Assembly (NCBI GenBank): GCA_010405405.1 | Contig: MU004236.1 | Coordinates: 1,184,070 to 1,248,069 of the forward strand | Direction of reading: 5' to 3' | DNA length: 64,000 nucleotides | Origin: Microthyrium microscopicum | Lineage: Eukaryota; Ascomycota; Dothideomycetes; Microthyriales; Microthyriaceae | In this document: positions 1 to 12,700 of the stretch, piece by piece | Layout: every line of letters starts with the position of its first letter | Numbering within the stretch: position 1 is the first letter of the stretch | The notes under the pieces: generated by a model | Databases searched by the model: none | Told to the model about the DNA's origin: nothing | Seen by the model: the letters and a program-made list of their open reading frames with translations, nothing else | Made by a program: the position numbers and the translations under genes

Positions 1-623
1 TGGTTGATCCAGGTAGCTAAGCCGAACTTTGTAATCTTGTCATCCACTCGAAGCCCAGCTTCCGCTGCCGGGCTGTCTGCAGTGACCTCGTTCACTTTTG
101 CAAAGGGAACTGGCGAAGGTGCTCCGCTGGAGCTTTGTTGGCTTGTTCGGTTTGAAGTAGGTCTAGTTGGCAGAGTCGTTGTCGGCTGACGTGGTTGGGC
201 AGCAAGTGTCGCAAATTGTTCCTGTACTGCCACCTCAATCTTGCCCATCAGCGCCTTGTAATCATTTCGAAGATGTATTATTCTCGCTCGCGTGGTTCGA
301 ACTAAAGCCTCATCAGCTTGGAAGCGGAGAGTCTGCGTGGGATGTCGTACTTTGCGGGACGTCGATGTCTGATCGTGGGAAACCGTCAAAGGTAGTAAGG
401 CCTGTGTTCATATTTACTCCGTGCTTTTCATTATTAGTTCTTGCCCCCTAGTAGTAAATCTGAATCAGGAACCCACAGTGTCTAGCACAGAGCTCAAAGC
501 AGCGAGCTCCGCCTCTATGCGTTCTTTGGCAACTGTGAGTTCTGCCAGAGTTTTTGGTTCAGTACCATTCACTCCATTAGTTGTAGGACCAGAGGATACA
601 GAGGGAGTGTGTATGTCTTCCAT
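1..623 (-). CDS. NAS2: 26S proteasome assembly chaperone Nas2/PSMD9 (partial, 3' end beyond window)
   Basis: The protein would chaperone assembly of the 19S regulatory particle base by binding the Rpt5 ATPase tail. Read on the minus strand, three exons join cleanly: 623-477, 423-351 and 301-1, with GT-AG introns 476-424 and 350-302. Exon 1 gives an acidic helical start (residues 1-49). Exons 2-3 carry the family signature GVNMNTGLTTFDGFPRSDID followed by RARIIHLRNDYKALM. A low-complexity linker then leads into a PDZ domain beginning PFAKVNEVTADSPAAEAGL and continuing RVDDKITKFG. The C-terminal half of the PDZ domain lies outside the window. The start is the ATG at 623-621. It is the only reading that keeps the conserved blocks in frame, and the plus-strand ORFs here are shadows. 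Family identity is well supported; the exact intron ends are inferred. Confidence 0.86.
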
Positions 624-1226
624 AGTAATCTCGTTCTGATATTCTCTTGGTAAGAATTAATGGGATGATGCTGTTTAGCTCGTCCAGCAAGAGGTGGGGA
701 AGCTCTTTTTTATTTCAGGGCCACGCGAGTTGACGCGCAACGCGACTGCCTCAGGAGTCGAAGCTCCAACCTCAACCTCCATCTTCCTTTACAAATGCAA
801 CAAGTTCGATCACAATGGACAGTAGTCCCTTATCTGGCTTATTTGGGTGTTTGAGAAGATCTGGGGAAAGAGCAGGGAACACAAACGCGAGAACCAGCCG
901 CCACTCTCCCTTTCATTCCCAGAGTATCGGGCTCGGGTGAGCAGCACAGAAGCCATGCGCTTTTCAACAGCGTGGATGCAACTTGAAAGGTAATTGCGGG
1001 TCGATCTTTGGGAAAGTGTAATACCTTGCAGCAAGTCTGCAGTTACCATGCTTTGTTGAAGGCCGAAGCAGCAGGCAGGTACACCCGTGTCACCAATCGT
1101 ACTTTTGCAATTGTCGTTGGATGTTAAACTCCATTGCATGTATATCTCTGCTATCCAGCATAATGTCACAGTCTGCTTTCCTTCCTTCTATCACCCCCGT
1201 CTTTGCTTTGATATCTTATCAGGGGA
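624..1226. other. Intergenic region between NAS2 and the RhoGEF gene
   Basis: This is the shared upstream region of two divergently transcribed genes and should hold both promoters. A minus-strand frame at 810-1169 has no recognisable protein features. I see no RNA gene, repeat or element here. Confidence 0.5.
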
Positions 1227-4200
1227 GTGTCTTTTCCCTCATGGCATGAATTGCTGGTCAAGATACCGTTATTCGTTATGGCGTCCGTCCTACCACCGCC
1301 TCTCGCATGTCCTTTGGATTTGCCATTCGGAGAGTCGTCTTACATGAGGTCCCGGTCGTCCTGCGCAGATGAAACTAGTACCATTCGACGACATGTTTTA
1401 CGTAGTAACTCTCCAGCTTCATACGGCACCGTTTCATCATTGCCTTCCGGATTACTTGGTACTCAGAAAGAGAATAGCCCGTTATCTGGATCCGCGTCCT
1501 CTCTCCTAAACTTCAAACTCTTCGATTCATATTCTACGGGTGCCGCTCCACGACGGTCTTGGAGCTGGGCGGTCCCGGGCGAACCATCCAATTTGACTCC
1601 ACGTCATCCAACTGCTTTCACGATTGACGACACTCTCATACCTAATGATACGCCTGACTCAGAAGGAGAGGACCAGTTGACCGTTCTACATCTTTCTAAT
1701 CCAGATACATCTTCGACTTCAAGTGAGCCAGCACCATCTATTGAACTAGAGGATGCTTCTTCGTCCTCTGTGGATCTGCTAGGCGTTGGTGAAGAAGCAG
1801 GTCATTCATCCCGTCCTACCACACCTCAACAAGCTGGTAGCGATGATGATGGCACAAGTGCTTTGGATGATGAGGTCAAGGAAGGACAAACTTCACCTTT
1901 CAAGCGGTGGCTTCGAGTCCTGCGAAAGAGAAACCAGCCTCAGGCCCCTCTGCATGCTCCAGAGCAGCGCTGGGTTCTAGATGACTTTAACAACGGTGCA
2001 AATCAGCCCCTTCGCAAGCAGATACTATCACCGCGTCGCCATCGAAAGACGCCTTCTTCAGTCTCGTCTGTCGCAATTGTTGCAGCTGTCAAAACTGCTT
2101 CCATTACCCTGGCCAGCTTCAGTATGTATCCGAAATCGAAACGAAGCCATCAAACCTCATACCTCCGTCGGGAGACATCCTCGCAAAATGTCACTCCAAC
2201 GAGGGGCTCTTTGGACAGCATCTCAGCTGCAGCAGGCCCAGTCATGGATGATGGGACCTGGACTCGCTCAGTTCAGCGGCAAAGGATTGTTGAGGAAATC
2301 GTATCATCTGAAGAGAGCTACATCAGAGATATGCGCACCTTGATTGATGTAATCAAGCCTTACACTGCTCGAATATTGATTACTGAATATCCCTAGGTTT
2401 ATCTCACGGTTCTTCCAAAGAACGGGCAAGATCGTCGAACAATATACAAATCCGTTGGTCAGATTCTGCAACTGCACGAAGAACTTATCGCACAACTGCA
2501 GGCCATCTTGAAAATTGCAGAACCGCCAGTCGACAAGGCGTCAAAACCTCGCCGGGGATTCTCAAGACACGTGCGATGGCACAGCATTGACGGTGCTCCA
2601 CATAACTTCAATCTGAAAAGTCGACTAGACCGCCTTACTCGGCACTCAATTGACACTAGTCGGCCCAGCCTTATACATAGCAAAGCATTCATGGCAGACA
2701 CAAAATTAGTCATGGACATTACGAAAGTTTTCGAACGATTTGTGCGTGTTCAAGGAGATAGCTTTTTGCTCAACGTTTGCTGACCATTTCCAGATGCAAC
2801 GATTCATGGTATATGAAGCATATGCGGCCTATAATAATCTTTTTGGCGAATGTTCCAGCTCGCTTCGTATGAGTGCGACCTGGCTCAACACTGAGAAAGG
2901 CATCGAGGCCCTATCATCATTGACAACGGCTGCAGTGAATAGAGAATCGGACAACCATAAAGCTTTGACATTCGCAGATCTCATTGTCAAGGTTAGTCAA
3001 TCAAGTCGTATACAGTACATTGACTAACAAGTGCAAATAGCCAATTCAACGGATATGTAAATATCCTCTATTTTTCAATGATCTTTGCAAATACACGCCG
3101 GCATGCGATGATCCAGTGACTCATGCAGAGCTTCAAAAGCTGTTGTCAAAACTTCAAGGACTCGTCGAAGAGATCAACCAGGCTTCAAGCAATCCCAGTA
3201 TCCGTAAACAGATTGAGATCAGCTGGTTATTACAAAGTCGTCTTGACTTTGGAAACACTGTAAGCTTTTTCAATATCTTGGCCAATGGAGCGTTGACATC
3301 GCCACAGATTATCACCAACGCAACCATCTTTCAGAAACTAGGCCGCGTACTCCTTTGCGGAGTGTTACATGTTACCTTCACGACGAATGACCGAGTCCAA
3401 GGTCAATATATGATATCCATCCTCTATCGTTCAATGCTTATTTTGGCGACGTTGAATAAAACGCCTAATTCGTACAGTATTGATATGTCAATTCCTTTGG
3501 TTAACGCAAGCATTGATACCACTGATAATGGCAAAGGTTGGTGATTCAATTTTTGAAAGGACTTCTAATAACCATTACCAGGGCTTCAGTGCCACACAGC
3601 ACAATTTAGCTGGAAAATAACATTTGACATTGAGCGACGACAACATGAAATCATCATAAGTGCATGTTCCGAAAGAGAAGAAGAGATTTGGACATCTCAT
3701 CTTCGCTCTCGAATCTCAGCCGAAACCACAGACTTTTCCGAAGGCCGTGTCGATATGGTCGACAGTATGTTCTTAGCCAAACCACATCCCGATATGAAAG
3801 CCATCGGCCCTGCCTTTGGTCCGTTCACCAACTTTTCACGGCGACTCTCTATTCAGCGAGCAGCTACACTAGGACCACGATCGAATGTCCAGCAGGTCAT
3901 TCTCAAGAACACAGAGGCCCAAAAATATACCACCAGCGGATCAACATCCATGTCCGTCATGCGCTCCCAATCCCACATGTCATCCAACCACATCCCCACG
4001 CTCGCCCCTCGACGGGCAGAACGCATCAAGCTAGAGAACACAATCTCAGATGTCTGGACAAAGACCGTCCTCCCGTACCCAGGCATGGGCACCAAGCGCG
4101 GCGATAACCCAATCCGAGCATCCGCAAACTCCGTCATGCGAAAGTTGAGCATGGCCAGCATTGCAAGCAACTTCTCCAAACGATCCATGAGCTACTCTAC

Positions 4201-4777
4201 CCTCTCCGGCGCCGTCCAACGAGCCGCTGGTGGTTCCGCAGCTGGCGACGACGGTTACGCTTCCTCGTCCGGGCAATCCACCACGCGCACCATCAGACCC
4301 AAGAAAGCGCCCATCAAACGTAAACGTCCCGTGCTCGTGGACTTCCACAACACACCCACTGCCTTCTTGCCCGAAGATTTCGAACTCAATGTCAAGACAT
4401 CAAGCAACATGAACCGACGGTCGCGTAAGCTGGCTGCGCGCTTGTCTGCAGGCTCGGACACGCCACCACCAGTCAGTGCATCACGACCGACGACTGCATG
4501 TTCAAAGAAGACGGAGAACCAGCCGCGACCTGTTGTGGTGTCCAAGGCGGATACCATCAGATCGATGATGGCGCTCACTTTCGACAGTGTAGTGGATTGT
4601 GCGGCCTTTGAAGAAAGTATTCCTTGTCATCAGCGGACGGCGAGCCATGATTTGACGGCGTTCGATACTGCGGATATCACTGCAGTTCTTGATAGACCGG
4701 CTACAAGTTCAGGCGAAGAATCTATGAGACGGAGAACACCAAAGGCACGAAAAGGATTTTTCAGGTTCTTTGGATGA
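1227..4777 (+). CDS. Rho guanine nucleotide exchange factor (DH and PH domains)
   Basis: A Rho-family GTPase exchange factor, which would promote GDP release to control polarity or cell-wall signalling at the plasma membrane. Five exons fit: 1227-2348, 2397-2741, 2794-2991, 3041-3536 and 3582-4777, giving about 1118 residues. Residues 1-350 are Ser/Pro-rich and probably disordered. The DH domain begins QRIVEEIVSSEESYIRDMRT and contains the hallmark KPIQRICKYPLFF, created exactly across the intron at 2992-3040. A PH-like region follows (VLLCGVLHVTF to about ISACSEREEEIWTSHL). The tail is basic, Ser/Thr-rich and likely regulatory. An in-frame ATG at 1278 (MASVLPPPLA) is an equally good start. 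Splice sites were chosen by frame and consensus. The particular RhoGEF subfamily (Rom2, Bud3 or Scd1 type) cannot be fixed from sequence alone. Confidence 0.9.
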
Positions 4778-5645
4778 AAGGGACATACAGCATACTAGAT
4801 GTGCTATGAAAACTACGAAACTCATGCGGTAATGTATACTACCTAAGAATATCGCTCATTGCCACAACAACTTTAATCACCAAACGACAGGAATCAAGGA
4901 AGAGGAAGAGAGCTCTCGAGGTCCGCGGACGCTTCTGCAAGGTACCCGCAGACAAATTGCTTTTTGCTTGGGGTACTGCAGGCTTGGATCTGCTCTGCAC
5001 AACCTTGGGCACTTTTGTGTATTGACTGGGCATGGCATTACTGGATGATTATAGCCTTTTCCCGCCCTATAATAGAAGTCGTCATAGCTGTCAAAATAGA
5101 ATTAGAGCGAGATTGCTATTTTTTACACTTTCATCGTACTCTGTTCCCGCACAGACTACTGTGACGACAGCTATTAATGTCTGTAGGGCTGAATTTGGGA
5201 GTTGGGCATAAGTTTCTCGGATCGGAGGATGGGGCTGGTTAAGGCGGACATGACTTCATTGTTTGTATCGCAGCTTGATTCAAGGTGTCGAATTTGGGAG
5301 CGTGACTTGCGTTATTTCGGGCGATTAATGCGACTTGATGTGACCATACTTGGACTGGATCATACAATATTAAGCAGTCATCGAGTTCGCCTGCAACGCT
5401 GTTGCTCGTGAGTCGTCTTCAGTGAGAAATCATGTTGATTGTTTTCGGCCAAGCTCCACGGCCCAGTATGCATACTGTAGATAAGTCCATACGCTCGATA
5501 TCAGTCCCAATATGCATATCGCAGCGAGACGTATCGTACTTTGAGGGTCCACGGAGCATACTCCGGAAAACGGAAGGAACACTCCTCCAGATTGACGCTA
5601 GTCGCCGTTGCACCTGCCTCGCCTTGTTGAGCTGGGGTCTTGGCC
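4778..5645. other. Intergenic region after the RhoGEF
   Basis: No coding, RNA or repeat feature is visible. Short frames at 4839-5033, 4964-5164, 5202-5411 and 5419-5686 lack domains, biased composition or splice continuity and look random. Confidence 0.5.
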
Positions 5646-5877
5646 CCCCTATCACTGAGCAACCCCCAGAATGACGTCGACGCCAATCAGCCTCGTGAGC
5701 TCATGCTTGCTCTCCTCCTTCTAGCTACATAAAGCTGCCTGTCTCCACCAGCCAGACAACTTCATTCCCCTCATACCACACTATCACACTAAACCAACCA
5801 ATTCCATCACTAAATCATCCATTTCAAACTCCAAACACACTCTCAAACCAAAACACACTCACACAAACACATTCATC
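5646..5877 (+). promoter_or_regulatory. Probable core promoter and leader of the RTC3-like gene
   Basis: A CCCCT motif at about 5646-5650 matches the core of a stress-response element. A TATA-like TACATAAA lies at 5726-5733. A pyrimidine- and CA-rich leader follows and ends in ACATTCATC before the ATG. Yeast RTC3 is known to be stress-induced, so the CCCCT box is suggestive only. Function is inferred, not shown. Confidence 0.35.
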
Positions 5878-6346
5878 ATGACTCGCGGAGATACTGAGCA
5901 GACCAAGGTCCACCACAAGGGTCAGGAGGACGACTTCATTGTCATCGCCGAGTCCAAGGAGCAAGTTAAGAAGTGGACTGAGGACAAGACCATCCCGCTC
6001 GTTGACGTGGTCAGCAGCTTCGATGTGTTCGTCACAGACAAGTAAGTTATCTACCCCTCTCTCATTGAGACCCCGCATCTTGTCAATGACCATGAGGCTA
6101 ACAAAGCACGCTACAGACACGGCGTCCAGGGACAACTCAATCGAGCCTCAAAGTCTCAACTGGAGAACGAGTTCGGTACATCGAAGGAAGATGACGTAGT
6201 TAAGCTCATCCTCGAGAAGGGCGAGGTGCAAAACTCAAAACTGGTACGCTTACTACCACATCCCGGAGCAGTTGACTCAAAATGCTAACGTACAATAGGG
6301 TGCCCGTCAAGGCGAGCGAAACCAGGCGAACGCATCTGGCGCATAG
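5878..6346 (+). CDS. RTC3: SBDS-domain protein, Rtc3-like
   Basis: A stand-alone N-terminal SBDS (FYSH) domain protein like yeast Rtc3/YHR087W, implicated in RNA metabolism and stress rather than 60S maturation proper. Three exons (5878-6041, 6117-6243, 6299-6346) give 112 residues, close to the 111 of the yeast protein. Visible blocks are TKVHHKGQEDDFIVIAESKE, TIPLVDVVSSFDVFVTDKHG, ASKSQLENEFGTSKEDDVV and the C-terminal ARQGERNQANASGA. Introns at 6042-6116 and 6244-6298 have good donors (GTAAGT, GTACGC) and CTAAC-like branch points. The domains II and III of full-length SBDS are absent, as expected for this family. Confidence is high because the conserved blocks are joined across both introns. 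Confidence 0.92.
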
Positions 6347-7309
6347 GCCGCGGTCTGGAGTTGCCAGCCGAGACCCACAAGCAGCATGGCTCGACGTGCG
6401 AACCATCGCTAAGGCTTGTGCGTGAAGCATTATCATGGAGTTTGGGGAAAGAACTATTGATACCTGTCCAGTGCCGAAAAGGTACTTTATAATGGACTCT
6501 ATGTAATGTAGTCGACCTAGAAATGAAACTTTGGTCCACTCATCCAATTCCATCTGTTGTTGTGAGATTCATCGGATTAGTCTACCGATTTATATGCAAC
6601 CGCTAATGGGTATAAAAACCGCCATGGCCTACACTCACAGTGCTCTTGTGACTTTCATATCTGTCAAGCTAACTTCTGAAGTATGTGATGACGCAGCGCG
6701 ACGGCTTAAAAGCATTAGTGGTCGTGCCACAAATACTCTACTGCTGTCTAGCCATACATGACCTCAGCCTGATACCGGCCTCATTTGACAGCGGTTATCA
6801 AAATCAAATCGTGCTTTTCGTGGATAACATGATTATATAAAGGAGGGTAGTACAAGTCCTACTTCAATAGCAATGCCAGCCATATAGTTATATCCGACAG
6901 AAGCTCCTGTATGGCACAAATTAACAACTTGTTCCAGCTCAAGCTGACACTCAATACCCGTTCCGGTCAACTGGAACTTTCCTGTTCAGCCTCACTGTCG
7001 AGGACCGCATTTCCGACTGCATTCCGTTAGCACCCCAACGTGACGCCCCGTAGCCAGCGTGCTCTGAAAGAAAGTGCTCAACTGGTACAATGACCTGAAA
7101 TATAGGATTCTGCGACCATTTCTGTTCGAGTATGATCTTCACATTCAGAGTTCCTAATGTTGTTCACTGTTCGTGTTGCACCATCGTCCACCATTCAAAT
7201 GATTCATTGAGCTGACCTCGCCCATGGTTCAAATGTTTGTATCGAGTTAGCCTCCGATTTACTCTACCATTAAATCTCTAATAGGCAACATCAACTCTCC
7301 ACCCGACTA
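6347..7309. other. Intergenic region
   Basis: No gene is recognised. A TATA-like stretch (TATATAAAGG, about 6834-6843) has no coding region close downstream. Frames at 6206-6553, 6531-6761 and 6951-7142 show no protein features. Confidence 0.4.
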
Positions 7310-7834
7310 ATATATACTCCGACAGCTCTCCGCTGTTCCATTTCTTTTCCAAACCTCCAAGCAACTCACCACTTCTCAAACAGATCATTATACATATTGA
7401 CTTAGCGTCCACAAGCAGCTTGAGACATTTTGAGTGTTATATAACACTCTTGCATCTAGCTTTTCAATAGTCTTCGATACCTCATCAACTGGACATATCA
7501 CATCAGCTGGTTCTGATCTGTAAGTGCTCGACCAAGACATCGTCGAATAGTGCCAACTTCCTATTCAGTCTCTGTTTCAGCCTTTTGGCCTTTCAGATTT
7601 CGCTGTGAGCATTCAGCTTTGGCAAGTCATTCACACAACCATTAGCGTCACCTACACGTAAATCACTTATTGGGTCTCGACACACTATTTCAATCTGGAA
7701 CCCATCACTCAGGTTCAACTCTCAAATTAATAACTCCGTCGCAACGTTACTGGACTATTGAATCTCTCTGGATTTAGCTTGATCACATCTTCTAGCCGAC
7801 TGCTTGTCTAGGTAGTGTCCCTCAAGTCCTAATC
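7310..7834 (+). promoter_or_regulatory. Probable promoter and long, possibly spliced 5' leader
   Basis: TATATA at about 7310-7316 is followed by a CT- and CA-rich stretch typical of fungal transcription starts. About 450 nt of non-coding leader follow before the ATG at 7835. A GTAAGT donor at 7520 and a pyrimidine-rich TGTTTCAG acceptor ending at 7580 would make a 61-bp 5'-UTR intron. The promoter and intron calls are inferred. Confidence 0.35.
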
Positions 7835-9139
7835 ATGGCTACTCCCTCAAATCACACAGGCGATTTCCGCGCAGGCTATCTTCGACTCAGAGCTAGCAAG
7901 TGGCAATACGATGCTACGCTAGAGTATAAATTGCCAGTGATCAATCAACTGGTCTCAATAAAATCTCGACAGGGGGCCGAACCTTCTCGCGCCGCGATGC
8001 ACGCCAGCAATCACCAAATCCTCAGAGCTATGAATCACAATAGAAAGAGCCTGATCAGTGCATTACCAGCTGAGGTTACAAGAAGAATCACTCGAGAGCT
8101 CTTTCAGAAACCAAAGGAGAGATTGCCTCTTTACCGTCCTGGTCGTACGCCTGAAACTATACAGACACTGCAGAATCAACATCAGGAAGTTCGCTCTCGA
8201 CGTCGGCGCCTTCGTCTTGTTCGTATGATCTGGAAGGCGGCTGGCAAAGAACCGTCAGAAGCCAGCAAGTCGGGAGAGTACCAAACCACAGCCCAAGACC
8301 TTCTCCGCACAGACGCAACAGTCTTCTACAAGATGGGCTACGACTACCTATACCAAGAAAGCACATTCCACCTCGACATCCACGAAGGAGGAGTGTCCTT
8401 CCTTAACCACCTAGTAGTCCCTAACATGGCAAGAGCTGAAGCCGTTGGAAGCAGCAACATCTTCACCCCCAACGCCGGCCCATTCCAATTCCACTCCATC
8501 CGCAGCCTAACCATCAACATCTTCTCGCCCACCACAGCACCAGAGACTGGCGCAACAAAGCAGGTGATCCGCCGCATGTTTACCAACCTAAGCAACATCG
8601 TTGACCGGCTGAACGCCAGTGAAGCAGCGCTCAGCATTCTCAGCATCAACTTCACCACCGTTGATGCCGAATCCACAAACTGCTGGATCAGCCAGGAACC
8701 GGGTGCGGAGGCACACCCACGACCCTCTTTTGAGACACCGCTCTCATATATCCAGCTCCTCACCATCCCTCTCCTCCGCCTCCATACTGTCGAAAAGGCA
8801 TCTTTCACTGCGCCCACGATGCTCGCTGGCCACCCGGAGATTGGCACCCTCCAAGCCATCGTTGCGAACCTGGCGGGCAAAGAAGGCGTCGATCGTCAGT
8901 ACCTGATTGAGGGGTTGCTGATGGAGAGATTCGCCAAGCTTGATTACCGGGATAGTGTGGCAAGTGCTAGTGCTGAGATAGCAGATTTGGAGAGCACGAA
9001 GGTGGAGTTTGGAGATATGGAGATGTTTGTGACCAATGAGCCACAGCTGGAATTGGAAGGCGAAGGTGGTGAGGGTGACATGTCGTGGGCGAGTGAGGAT
9101 GGGGCAAGTAGTGACTGGATGGACGAATTACTTACTTGA
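7835..9139 (+). CDS. Hypothetical fungal protein, weak F-box-like segment
   Basis: I do not recognise this 434-residue single-exon product. It starts MATPSNHTGDFRAG. Around residues 70-90 there is an LPAEVTRRITRELF segment that resembles the first helices of an F-box (LPxEV...I). A basic stretch (QEVRSRRRRLRLVRMIWK) follows at about 115-132. The middle part is a mixed alpha/beta region with leucine-rich spacing (LSIL, LLTIPLLRLHTV) and the tail is very acidic (ELEGEGGEGDMSWASEDG). No signal peptide or membrane segment is seen. An orphan or fast-evolving F-box/LRR-like protein is one reading, but the F-box match is too short to rely on. Codon use and length support a real gene. Confidence 0.7.
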   Translation: MATPSNHTGDFRAGYLRLRASKWQYDATLEYKLPVINQLVSIKSRQGAEPSRAAMHASNHQILRAMNHNRKSLISALPAEVTRRITRELFQKPKERLPLYRPGRTPETIQTLQNQHQEVRSRRRRLRLVRMIWKAAGKEPSEASKSGEYQTTAQDLLRTDATVFYKMGYDYLYQESTFHLDIHEGGVSFLNHLVVPNMARAEAVGSSNIFTPNAGPFQFHSIRSLTINIFSPTTAPETGATKQVIRRMFTNLSNIVDRLNASEAALSILSINFTTVDAESTNCWISQEPGAEAHPRPSFETPLSYIQLLTIPLLRLHTVEKASFTAPTMLAGHPEIGTLQAIVANLAGKEGVDRQYLIEGLLMERFAKLDYRDSVASASAEIADLESTKVEFGDMEMFVTNEPQLELEGEGGEGDMSWASEDGASSDWMDELLT

Positions 9140-9734
9140 CGAGGCACGATAATGGGTGGCACTTTTTGTAATTGAAAGCATGATACCCAGATGATTCAGC
9201 GAGGCGTTGGTTTATTTGGCGAGGTGGACCAAGCAACTTCCAAGTTAAAGTTTGGTATCACCATTCATCGGGCAATTTGAATAGCAATAAAAGAACTATT
9301 GAATACCAAACTGCTTTGCTCATCAGGTGAATTCATGCTTCACAATTTGACGCTTCATTCTGAGATGGCTCGATCTGCAAATGGAGTTGCTGACATAAAG
9401 TTGCCAAAAGGGGGCAAGGTGAAGTGTGGATGGGGTTAGCGCGCGGCTGCGCTAGTTACTTCCTTCCTTAGCCTTGCATTCCTCGACTTTTGAGAAGCTC
9501 ACCCTTCACCCTTTGCCATCGACACGACTTCCTCAATCTACCGCCCTTTACCGCCCGGACACATCCCCATCTATTGCGCGTCGTCCATCAACTCCTTTTC
9601 CGAATACCACGCTCGACAAATCCTCTGTCATTCTGCTGACGACAAGGTCGCATTCTCAACGCGCTGAGCGCGTCAACTCAACCGCGACCTCCGTCCCTCT
9701 CCATCCCGAATAAAGCTCATCATTATCCGTCACC
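9140..9734. other. Intergenic region and RPB2 leader
   Basis: This holds the 3' flank of the orphan gene and the RPB2 promoter. The last 250 bp are strongly C/T-rich with no clear TATA box, as is common for fungal housekeeping promoters. The ORF at 9474-9713 is Ser/Thr/Pro-rich by composition and is probably leader sequence. Confidence 0.45.
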
Positions 9735-12700
9735 ATGGCAGAATACGACTTTGAAGAAGAATATGATGATTATGGCGCGGACGATACTGTTTCAGCTGAA
9801 GATTCGTGGTCTGTCATCACCTCATTCTTTAGTACGAAAGGTCTGGTCGCCCAGCAAATTGATTCTTACGACGAGTTCGCCCAGCGTACCTTGCAAGATA
9901 TCGTGTTGGAGATGGGTCGGATCGTCTTTGACCAGAATTTTCCTGGCGACGCCGAAGGAGCACCCGCGAAACGTCGCGTTGATATGAAGATGGACCATCT
10001 AAAATTGTCTCATCCCCAAATTTTAGAACAAGACGGTTCGAACACAAAGCTTTTCCCTAACGAGGCGCGGTTGCGCAATCTTACATATGCATCCCATATG
10101 TATGTCGATGTGACCAAGAACATCCAGTTAGGATATCAGCGAGATCCAGACGCCGATCCGAACACCCTTCAAGATGATGACCTTGATTGGCAAAAGGATG
10201 GTCCAAATATGAAAGAAACCGACGTAAAAAAAAATAGGGAATCGATTCCAATCGGAAAACTGCCCATCATGCTCAAGTCGCAAACATGCATGCTGCGAAG
10301 CAAAACTGAAGCTGAGCTCTACGCTAAGGATGAGTGCCCATTGGATCAAGGCGGATATTTCATAATCAGCGGTAGCGAAAAGGTTCTGATTGCCCAGGAA
10401 CGCAGTGCCGGAAATATTGTTCAGGTGTTCAAAAAGCGACAGAGTCCGACTCCTTGGGTCGCAGAAATACGAAGTGTTATGGAAAAGGGACCTCGTGCGC
10501 TGTCTTCCGCTGGTCTCAAATACTTTGCCAGCAGTTCAGACGGTGGCACTGGCGGGAATATCCGCGTTACTTTGCCTATGGTCAATGACAACATTCCCGT
10601 GGTAATTGTCTTTCGAGCTTTGGGCGTTGTTTCGGATGAGGACATTATCAATCACATTTGCTTTGATCGCAATGATCAGCCGATGATGAAGCTGATCAGA
10701 AAAAGTATCGAGGACGGTTTCTTGATTCAAAATAAATCTGCAGCACTAGATTATATTGCTCGACGAGCAATGCAACAGCCATCAGGCGTTGAGAAGCGTG
10801 TAAAGGCGGCCACAGAAAACCTGCAAAAGGACTTCTTACCTCACATATCCCAAGAACAAGGCTCGGAGACGAAGAAGGCGTACTTTCTTGGATATATGGT
10901 CTATCGAATGTGCCAGTGTATCCTTGGGCGACGAGACGAGGATGATCGAGATCATTTCGGAAAGAAACGCCTCGATCTCGCCGGTGTGTTGATGGCACAA
11001 TTGTTCAAGATCAAATTCAAACAGATGGTTCAAGATGCTCAAAAGTATATACAGAAAAGTCTCGAAGATGGTCGCGACTTTCACGTCTCTACTGCTTTCA
11101 AACAAGCCACGATAACCTCTGGCCTCAAGTACTCATTGGCAACCGGCAACTGGGGTGATCAAAAGAAAGCAGCCTCAGCTAGAGCTGGTGTTTCTCAAGT
11201 GCTCAATCGATTTACATTCGCATCAACTTTGTCACATTTGCGGCGAACAAACACCCCGATCGGACGCGACGGCAAACTCGCCAAACCGCGTCAGCTTCAC
11301 AATACTCACTGGGGTCTGGTCTGCCCGGCAGAAACCCCAGAGGGACAGGCTTGCGGCCTCGTAAAAAACCTGTCTTTGATGTGCTACGTAACTGTCATGA
11401 CACCTTGGGCTCCATTAGTGGACTTTATGTTGCTTCGTGGTATGGAGTATCTTGAAGAGTACGACCCTCTTTCAAATCCCAATGCCACCAAGATTTTCAT
11501 CAATGGAACATGGATTGGCATTCATCGGGATCCGAACAGCCTTCATCGTACCCTTAGACTCATTCGAGGAAAGGAATATCTGCTCCACGAATCCGTGTCT
11601 ATTATCCGCGACATTCGGGATCGAGAAATTCGCATTTTTACCGATGCTGGCCGTGTTTGTCGGCCACTTTATGTTGTGGACAACGTTTTTGAAAGCAAAC
11701 GACGAGGTCAACTGGCATTGACTCGTGCCCATTTGGATAAACTACAAGATGAATCTGATATGGAGATGCGCACTTTCAGTGATCAGGAAATTCGCGATCG
11801 TTCCCTTGGCTGGGTCCATTTACTCAAAGAAGGCGTAGTTGAATTACTCGATGCCGAGGAAGAGGAGCAAGCAATGATTGCTATGACTCCGGAAGATCTG
11901 GACGCACACACTGCACTTAAGGCTGGACAACCTCCTGATGTACCATCTGACGATCCTCATCGTCGCATCAAGCCGAAGCCAAATGCCGCGGTTCATGAGT
12001 ACACCCACTGTGAGATTCATCCGGCCATGATATTAGGTGTATGCGCCAGTATCATTCCATTCCCTGATCACAACCAATCGCCGCGTAACACCTATCAATC
12101 TGCCATGGGTAAACAAGCTATGGGTGTGGCTTTGACCAACTACCAACTGCGGTTCGACACCATGAACAATGTGCTTTATTATCCGCAGAAACCACTTGCG
12201 ACTACTCGATCGATGGAATACCTCAAATTCCGTGACCTTCCAGCCGGCCAAAACGCTATTGTGGCGATTGCATGCTATGGTGGTTACAACCAAGAAGATT
12301 CTGTGATCATGAATCAGCATTCGATTGATCGTGGGTTGTTCCGTAGTTTATACTATAGAACATACACTGAACAGCAAAAACAAGTCGGCCTTGGCTACTT
12401 GGAGGAGTTTGAGAAACCAAACCGCAATGAGACTATCAAGCTGAAGCCTGGAACATATGACAAGCTTGATGTCGACGGTATCGTCGCACCTGGCACTCGA
12501 GTCACGGGTGAAGACATCATCATTGGCAAGACTGCACCAATCGATCCTGATAGTGAAGAACTCGGTCAACGAACAAAGGCTCATACCAAACGCGATGTTT
12601 CCATTCCTCTTCGATCAACGGAAAGCGGCATTGTCGATTCTGTGCTACTCACGACCAATGAGCAAGATCTCAAGTTTATTCGCGTTCGTACTCGTGTCAC

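Noticed and set aside
810-1169. 119-codon minus-strand frame upstream of the RhoGEF
   Set aside because: No domain or coding-like composition; it lies in the shared promoter of two divergent genes.
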